DNA of 19,319 nucleotides, taken from Clostridiales bacterium UBA4821 (GTDB taxonomy: Bacteria; Bacillota; Clostridia; Acetivibrionales; UBA4821). Position 1 is the first letter of the stretch. The number at the start of each line of letters is the position of its first letter. Below the pieces are notes generated by a model, which had not been told where the DNA came from, ran no database searches, and saw only the letters and a list, made by a program, of their open reading frames with translations. Shown here piece after piece: positions 14,834 through 19,319 of this stretch. Made by a program: the position numbers and the translations under genes. Location: NCBI GenBank assembly GCA_002402315.1, contig DHFP01000208.1:1-19319 (forward strand). Direction: 5' to 3'.

Positions 14834-15955
14834 ATGAAAAAATTAATTGTAATCAGTATTCTGCTGATAATGTGTATCTCAGTCAGTGTATTTGCAGCCG
14901 AAAGGATGGAAAATACCGTTATTTCAAAAGATGAAACGAGAACTGGCATTGTAACTCTTGCGGGGACGACAGTTGTAAACGACGGGACAATTGACGACGA
15001 TTTTATTGCTGCAGGGCAATCAGTAATCAATAACGGACACGTAAATGGGGATATAATTGCGGCGGGCCGGACCCTTTCACTTGTAGGAAATACAAGAGGA
15101 AATATCAGAGCGGCAGGGTATGATATTACTTTAAAAGGAATAACTGCAAAAAATGCAACTATTGCAGCCAATACAATCTCAATTGATAAATCCGCAGTTA
15201 TCTATGGAACAACAATGGCTGCGGCCCAAACGGTTACTGTAAGTGGAACCCTTAACAGGCCTCTATATGCAGCGGGAGAAAACATAATTATTGACGGAGT
15301 GGTTGCCGGAGACGTGCAAGTAGATGCAAGGATGCTTACCGTGCTGCCGGGAGCAAAAATTAGCGGAAACCTGTCATATGCCAGCGATAATGATGCAAAT
15401 GTGGCTCCCGGAACGGTTGCTGGTACAGTTACCAAGAAAGCACCGGTGATAACCGCTAAAGAATTCGGAAAAAAAGCAGAATTTACAATAGCGAATATAT
15501 TTTCAAAGCTTTGGTGGATTGCGGGCTCATTTTTGCTGGGCGCATTACTTATAAAGATTTTTGGAATGTTCTTCAAAGATACTCCCGGCACAATAAGTGC
15601 TTCCTGGCTCAAGTATTTGGGGATAGGAATTCTGACTCTGATTGTAATACCTGTAGCATCTATCATTTTACTTGTTACAGTAGTAGGGATACCAATAGCA
15701 ATTGTGTCTATCGTAGGTTATGTACTGCTTATATTTCTGGCGAAAATACCGGTTTCAATATTTATAGGTGACCTTATACTAAAAGATAAAAACATTTATC
15801 TTAAACTGCTGGCAGGCTTATCCATTCTGGGGCTGGTTTATCTGATACCTTATTTGGGTGGATTGGCATGTTTTGTAGTAATGCTGACGGGTTTGGGATT
15901 ATTGGTATATAATATTTTCTTTGTCAGAAAAGCAGCAGTCGCTCCAGTAGAGTAA
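14834..15955 (+). CDS. Bactofilin-like polymer-forming membrane protein
   Basis: The protein has 373 residues. A signal peptide (1-20, ending VFA-AE) is followed by an extracytoplasmic domain (about 28-200) of short repeated turns such as NDGTIDDDFIAAGQSV, NNGHVNGDIIAAG and IDGVVAGDVQVDA, spaced like rungs of the bactofilin right-handed beta-helix. A C-terminal membrane region of about four to five helices (225-246, 261-312, 321-365) follows. Bactofilin domains polymerise without nucleotides; here the fusion with a signal peptide and membrane domain implies a surface-anchored layer or scaffold. The ATG has AAGGAGAGGTG upstream. A hairpin terminator lies just downstream. Confidence 0.83.
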   Translation: MKKLIVISILLIMCISVSVFAAERMENTVISKDETRTGIVTLAGTTVVNDGTIDDDFIAAGQSVINNGHVNGDIIAAGRTLSLVGNTRGNIRAAGYDITLKGITAKNATIAANTISIDKSAVIYGTTMAAAQTVTVSGTLNRPLYAAGENIIIDGVVAGDVQVDARMLTVLPGAKISGNLSYASDNDANVAPGTVAGTVTKKAPVITAKEFGKKAEFTIANIFSKLWWIAGSFLLGALLIKIFGMFFKDTPGTISASWLKYLGIGILTLIVIPVASIILLVTVVGIPIAIVSIVGYVLLIFLAKIPVSIFIGDLILKDKNIYLKLLAGLSILGLVYLIPYLGGLACFVVMLTGLGLLVYNIFFVRKAAVAPVE

Positions 15956-15965
15956 AAAGACGCTG

Positions 15966-15999
15966 AAGGCAAGCCGGGATAGTTCCTGCTTGCCTTAAT
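15966..15999 (+). terminator. Hairpin after the bactofilin-like gene
   Basis: A 9-bp stem (AAGGCAAGC at 15966-15974 with GCTTGCCTT at 15988-15996) with a partly paired loop. The following tract (AATAATAT) is poor in T, so termination may be incomplete. Confidence 0.6.
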
Positions 16000-16020
16000 A
16001 ATATATGAGCCGGGGGATGG

Positions 16021-16245
16021 TTTGAAACTGCGGAAAATATCGGTAGTAAATACATGCTTATGCCCAGCGGAGCTGGTCACGATGCTATGCACATGCACTC
16101 CATTTGCGAAGAAGGAGCAGGTATGATATTTGTTCCAAGCGTTGAAGGAATAAGTCACAGTCCAAAGGAGTATACAAAAATACAGGATATTGTTGCTGGG
16201 ATAGAATTGATGATAAAAGCAATCCTTCAACTTGCAAATGAATAA
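16021..16245 (+). pseudogene. C-terminal remnant of an M20-family amidohydrolase
   Basis: The frame codes for about 74 residues that match only the C-terminal end of zinc-dependent N-carbamoyl-amino-acid hydrolase/amidase (M20) enzymes: MPSGAGHDAMHM carries a conserved metal or substrate His, followed by FVPSVEGISHSPKEYT and a final helix. Full enzymes are about 410 residues. A TGA at 16006-16008 closes the frame just upstream, and no N-terminal part is present. The ATG at 16054 has no ribosome site. I read it as a leftover 3' end. Confidence 0.8.
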
Positions 16246-16335
16246 TAAAAATAAGCAAGACAGCGTTATGTGTATATTATAGACATAGCAGAGCAAATTC
16301 AAAATAGATCAGGAAATTTAGGCAGAAATATAATG

Positions 16336-16376
16336 AAAGAGACAAGGGGTTATAAACGTAGATCTTGTCTCTTTTT
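16336..16376 (+). terminator. Intrinsic terminator before tRNA-Pro
   Basis: An 11-bp stem (AAAGAGACAAG at 16336-16346 with CTTGTCTCTTT at 16364-16374) and a T-rich end. It lies after the M20 remnant and may be its surviving terminator. Confidence 0.75.
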
Positions 16377-16480
16377 CTATGATAAAAGGGGGAAAACTAG
16401 TCAAAATCAAGTAATAATTCCAGTTGCATGAGAGAATTATTTGATTTATAATATCGTTATTGCAACCACATAGCATATCT

Positions 16481-16556
16481 CGGGGTGTAGCGCAGCTGGT
16501 AGCGTGCTTGGTTCGGGACCAAGAGGCCGCGGGTTCGAGTCCCGCCACTCCGACCA
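16481..16556 (+). tRNA. tRNA-Pro (anticodon CGG)
   Basis: The 76-nt cloverleaf folds by eye. The acceptor stem CGGGGTG pairs with CACTCCG (one G-T pair), the anticodon stem CTTGG/CCAAG encloses the loop TTCGGGA with anticodon CGG and G37, and the T arm carries GGTTCGAGTCC. The CCA end is encoded. It reads CCG proline codons. A short terminator follows. Confidence 0.97.
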
Positions 16557-16567
16557 GTAGTAAAGCA

Positions 16568-16594
16568 GGAAGGATAATTTATCCTCCTTTTTTG
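16568..16594 (+). terminator. Terminator after tRNA-Pro
   Basis: GGAAGGAT and ATCCTCC form an imperfect stem around AATTT, followed by TTTTTT. The stem sits 12 bases past the tRNA CCA end. Confidence 0.7.
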
Positions 16595-16853
16595 TTGGAA
16601 TTGATGTCATATGTCCTAGTAAATAATAGCTGTACCGGGCTGTCCTAGTGGAGAATAGGAGTGTAAGAAAATATAATAAATTATTTCACAAAAGTTGTAT
16701 CAAAAACATTTGTAATCAGAATTTAAAATATTTGTTATTGAAGGATAACTTCACCAATAGTAAAATTTAGTTATTAATCTCTATTTTATTATTAATCAGG
16801 TATGTGCTATTGTATTATCTATTAATTCAACAAAAAAACGGAAAGGAGTGAGA

Positions 16854-18422
16854 ATGTTGAAAAGAAGTGCTAAGGTTAAGATTTTTCTAATTGTACTTGT
16901 ATTAACTTTAACCATGCCGTTAAGTATCAAAGCATTTGCAGAGCTGCCTGAGGAGGTAAAACAAAAGCTAAGCAATGCCATAGTACTTTATGAGGATGGC
17001 ACAAGAGCTTATGTAAATGGTGCAGAGACAAGCATAGGGCCAGCGGATTCTTATTTTAAACCTGAAACTATAAATGGAAGGGTTTTTGTCCCTTTAAGAT
17101 TCATAGCCGAAGGTTTAGGAGCAAAAGTTAACTGGGATAAAAAAAGGGCAGCAATAATTGAGTCAAAAGATAAAATCATTGGACTTAAAGTAGGAAGTAA
17201 AAAGTTCACTGTAGATGGCAAGGAAAAGTTCATGGACGTTGCTCCGAAATGGGGAGCTTTCGATGATAATAGTATATACGTTCCCGTAAGGGCTATAGCT
17301 CAAACACTAGGGAAAAATTTATTTTACCAGGATGGTTTGATAATTATCAGTGATAGTAAAGATCTAAACTTTCAAAAACCGGTATTTAATAAGATTTTGT
17401 CGAACCTTGGCGCTCCGGGACTGTATACGTTAGATTTGGGTTCAGACGACCAGTTGAAGTTTATTAATAAAGGAGAATATTTTGATATAGCAAAAATAGA
17501 TAACGAGTGGGTTTACATAAGTGATTTTAATAATTTGTATAAGGTCAATGTCAATACCCTTGAAAAAAATGTAGTGATTCCCAGTGGAATTCGTATAGCG
17601 TCCAAGGTAATTGTAGAAAACGGATGGGTTTACTATTCCAATGCATCCGATGGGAACAAGATTTATAAGGTAAACCTCAATGATGGAATCAAAACCAGGC
17701 TTAACCATGAAGATTCGGGAATAATAGAAATAGTGGACGGTTACCTTTACTATTACTACAACGAGTTTGAAGATAGCGGAAAAATTTCAAGGATAAAGAC
17801 AGATGGTTCCGATAAAAGGCAGTTAACAAAGAATAGAAGCATGTTTGAAGGTGTAGTAGACGGCTGGCTCTATTACGATAAAATGGACTATGAAGGCTGT
17901 GGAGGGAGCGATTGCTTTCCCGGAAAGCTGCATAGGGTAGAACTTGATGGGAGTCAAAACCAAGAATTAGCAGATTCACGGGGTCAATTCCAAAGTGTTG
18001 AAAAAGACAAAATCTACTTTATGTTGGGAGATGTTATTGGGCAAATATGTGAAATGGAGAGGGATGGAAAAAACATTAAGGTCATAGTTGACAAAGCTAT
18101 TCCTAATTTTTACAAAGCAAATGCTTGGATCTATTATTCCGGGAATAATGGAATTACTAGAGTAACAGTTGATGGAATGAAAGAGGAAAAGATAATGGAA
18201 GGTAACGCCGCCTCAATTATCTATGGGATTACTAATGAATGGCTTTACTATGGAACCATGAACGGGCTTAATATGTCAAGCCTGGACGGAAAAAATATTA
18301 GGAAGCTGCTGGATGAGAGTTCATTAGTTTCAAAAGGATTATATGTCGACAGCATTGAGATATCAGAGGATAAGATATTTATAAAGCTATACAGTCAAAG
18401 AAATAATAAAGTGAATCGTTGA
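16854..18422 (+). CDS. Secreted copper-amine-oxidase-N domain and DUF5050 repeat protein
   Basis: The product has 522 residues. It starts with a signal peptide (about 1-26, basic KRSAKVK then a hydrophobic core ending in IKAFAE), followed by a copper amine oxidase N-terminal-type stalk domain (about 45-165: INGRVFVPLRFIAEGLGAKVNWD and SIYVPVRAIAQTLGK). Residues about 175-520 hold seven or so repeats with a W/Y-VYY core (GWVYYSN, GYLYYYY, GWLYYDK, AWIYYSG, EWLYYGT), each ending in a D-G turn; this is the DUF5050 pattern and suggests a beta-propeller. Such domains are common in clostridial surface proteins, and no enzymatic activity is implied. The ATG at 16854 with AAAGGAG 5 bases upstream is preferred over the GTG at 16848, which overlaps that site. 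No S-layer or sortase anchor is visible. Confidence 0.85.
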   Translation: MLKRSAKVKIFLIVLVLTLTMPLSIKAFAELPEEVKQKLSNAIVLYEDGTRAYVNGAETSIGPADSYFKPETINGRVFVPLRFIAEGLGAKVNWDKKRAAIIESKDKIIGLKVGSKKFTVDGKEKFMDVAPKWGAFDDNSIYVPVRAIAQTLGKNLFYQDGLIIISDSKDLNFQKPVFNKILSNLGAPGLYTLDLGSDDQLKFINKGEYFDIAKIDNEWVYISDFNNLYKVNVNTLEKNVVIPSGIRIASKVIVENGWVYYSNASDGNKIYKVNLNDGIKTRLNHEDSGIIEIVDGYLYYYYNEFEDSGKISRIKTDGSDKRQLTKNRSMFEGVVDGWLYYDKMDYEGCGGSDCFPGKLHRVELDGSQNQELADSRGQFQSVEKDKIYFMLGDVIGQICEMERDGKNIKVIVDKAIPNFYKANAWIYYSGNNGITRVTVDGMKEEKIMEGNAASIIYGITNEWLYYGTMNGLNMSSLDGKNIRKLLDESSLVSKGLYVDSIEISEDKIFIKLYSQRNNKVNR

Positions 18423-18450
18423 TGATTGAAATTAGAATGTTTCACTTCGG

Positions 18451-18482
18451 CCAAAAAGCCAAGGCAATATTAGCCTTGGCTT
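18451..18482. terminator. Bidirectional terminator between surface gene and merR-type gene
   Basis: A 10-bp stem (AAGCCAAGGC with GCCTTGGCTT, 18456-18465 and 18473-18482) around AATATTA. On the minus strand it is followed by TTTTTGG, a good U-tract for the gene ending at 18498; it can also serve the plus-strand gene. Confidence 0.85.
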
Positions 18483-18497
18483 CTGTTAAAAAAATCT

Positions 18498-18914
18498 TTA
18501 TTTGCCATTTGCGGTTTTACAACTCGAATAGTCTTTACAAATACTACATGTACTGCATAAATCCGCTTTATCGGTTACCAGAATACAAAAAGTCTCTTCT
18601 GTTTTCCAGCAAGGCTTGCTGTTATTAACATCAGTGCTGTTTTTTCCGGCTCCGCCTTTACATGTTTTGTTAAACCAGCAAGGATACATGTTAATAAGCT
18701 GTTTGACTCCTGCAATATTCATTCCTTTTTCATGCAAGAGCGATCTAATAAAATTTAGTCTCTTTATATCATTATTTGAATACTTTCTCTGGGTACCATT
18801 TCTTATCGGGTGAATCAAGCCATTTTTTTCCCATACTCTTAATGTTTCGGGATGTTCACTTATTAGTTCCGATACTGTTCCTATAGTGTATAGTCCTTTA
18901 TCTTCGTCAAACAT
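18498..18914 (-). CDS. MerR-family regulator with cysteine-rich C-terminus
   Basis: The product has 138 residues. The N-terminal winged helix-turn-helix (about 8-75) is of MerR type: YTIGTVSELISEHPETLRVWEKNGLI, then RKYSNNDIKRLNFIRSLL. The tail (about 78-138) has eight cysteines (PCW, TCK, PCW, FCI, LCSTCSIC, SCK), enough to bind a metal or iron-sulfur cluster. MerR proteins usually sense a ligand in the C-terminal part and untwist a promoter, so a redox or metal signal is a reasonable inference. No metal transporter or oxidative-stress gene is adjacent. The ATG has a modest GGTGA site. A perfect palindrome TAACATGTTA (18946-18955) upstream may be its operator. Confidence 0.88.
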   Translation of the reverse strand: MFDEDKGLYTIGTVSELISEHPETLRVWEKNGLIHPIRNGTQRKYSNNDIKRLNFIRSLLHEKGMNIAGVKQLINMYPCWFNKTCKGGAGKNSTDVNNSKPCWKTEETFCILVTDKADLCSTCSICKDYSSCKTANGK

Positions 18915-19017
18915 TATTTCACCACGCTTGTGATTAGATTATTATTAACATGTTATAAATCTCTACACTTTATTATAAATGACTTCTGAGAAAAACTCAA
19001 GCAACGAACATGGGTGC

Positions 19018-19299
19018 GGGTGCATAAACTAAATGTGAAGAAATAATTGTAAAAAAGCTGAAGGATAAACATAAGTTAAGCACTGATCCAACTCCCTAAC
19101 TCCTATCCTCTTCCCCTCACTTCAAGGGGAAGAGGGATTAGAAGGTCTTCGAAGAGCAACTTTAGAGAATTTACTAAAATTTTCTAAAGTTGCTCTTCGA
19201 AGACCAACTTTTGCTCTCCCTTGAAGTGAGGGAGAGATAGAGAGGGAGCTAACTTCAGAGAATTTACTAAAATTTTCTTCACTTAAATTAAATGCACCC
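19018..19299. repeat. Nested inverted-repeat element, MITE-like
   Basis: The element has no gene. Terminal arms at 19018-19043 and 19274-19299 are inverted copies (20 of 26 positions match; both end GGGTGCAT and TGAAGAAA). Inside lie a pair of complementary pyrimidine/purine arms centred on CTCACTTCAAGGG (left about 19092-19136, right about 19206-19250), each also able to fold alone, and a central hairpin of 29 bp (19144-19172 with 19177-19205, one G-T pair, loop ACTA). The 16-mer GAATTTACTAAAATTT occurs at 19167-19182 and 19260-19275 and, inverted, at 19304-19319 at the window edge. Whether it moves is unknown, and the window may cut it or a neighbouring copy. It occupies the whole 18915-19319 gene-free end except for the merR-type promoter region. 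Confidence 0.75.
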
Positions 19300-19319
19300 C
19301 TATAAATTTTAGTAAATTC

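Noticed and set aside
18616..18813. Plus-strand 65-codon frame
   Set aside because: It is antisense to the merR-type gene, whose helix-turn-helix and cysteine motifs are clear.
1..19319. CRISPR array or prophage
   Set aside because: No regularly spaced direct repeats, cas genes, integrase or phage structural genes were seen.

Overview
The window looks like chromosomal DNA from a low-GC Gram-positive anaerobe of the class Clostridia, perhaps a relative of the cellulolytic Ruminiclostridium/Acetivibrio group; the genus is a guess. The basis is AT-rich intergenic DNA, strong AGGAGG-type ribosome binding sites with frequent TTG/GTG starts, the amaP-DUF2273-nusB-xseA-xseB-ispA gene order, a LexA-controlled yneA-like gene and a copper-amine-oxidase-N/DUF5050 surface protein.

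Region 1 (about 89-7610) reads as one long plus-strand operon: envelope-stress membrane proteins (amaP, DUF2273), nusB, xseA/xseB (exonuclease VII), ispA (farnesyl diphosphate synthase), a divergent PAP2-family membrane phosphatase, then a gene-free but GC-richer 620-nt stretch, a four-helix membrane protein and dxs, ending at a perfect intrinsic terminator. The 620-nt stretch (4371-4990) is the highlight. Its size, its place between ispA and dxs, its closing 5'/3' stem, its internal hairpins and the membrane-protein gene directly downstream identify it as OLE RNA (Ornate, Large, Extremophilic) with its partner OapA. OLE is a known but still poorly understood membrane-associated RNA-protein system.

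Region 2 (7700-10960) holds a yneA-like SOS cell-division inhibitor under two LexA boxes, an unrecognised minus-strand gene, and a convergent pair that overlaps tail to tail by a few bases: a DUF2600/YtpB-type (tetraprenyl-beta-curcumene synthase family) terpene cyclase and a long-chain polyprenyl diphosphate synthase. They could form a short C35 (sesquarterpene) pathway fed by the dxs/ispA operon.

Region 3 (10960-16560) contains a homocysteine methyltransferase with half a pterin-binding domain, pgsA on a divergent promoter, a decayed sugar-nucleotide epimerase, an orphan single-domain response regulator, a small multi-pass membrane protein, a bactofilin-like membrane protein, the C-terminal remnant of an M20 amidohydrolase and a tRNA-Pro(CGG).

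Region 4 (16560-19319) has a secreted copper-amine-oxidase-N/DUF5050 repeat protein, a MerR-type regulator with a cysteine-rich tail, and, at the right edge, a nested inverted-repeat element of about 280 bp that resembles a MITE and contains a 29-bp-stem hairpin.
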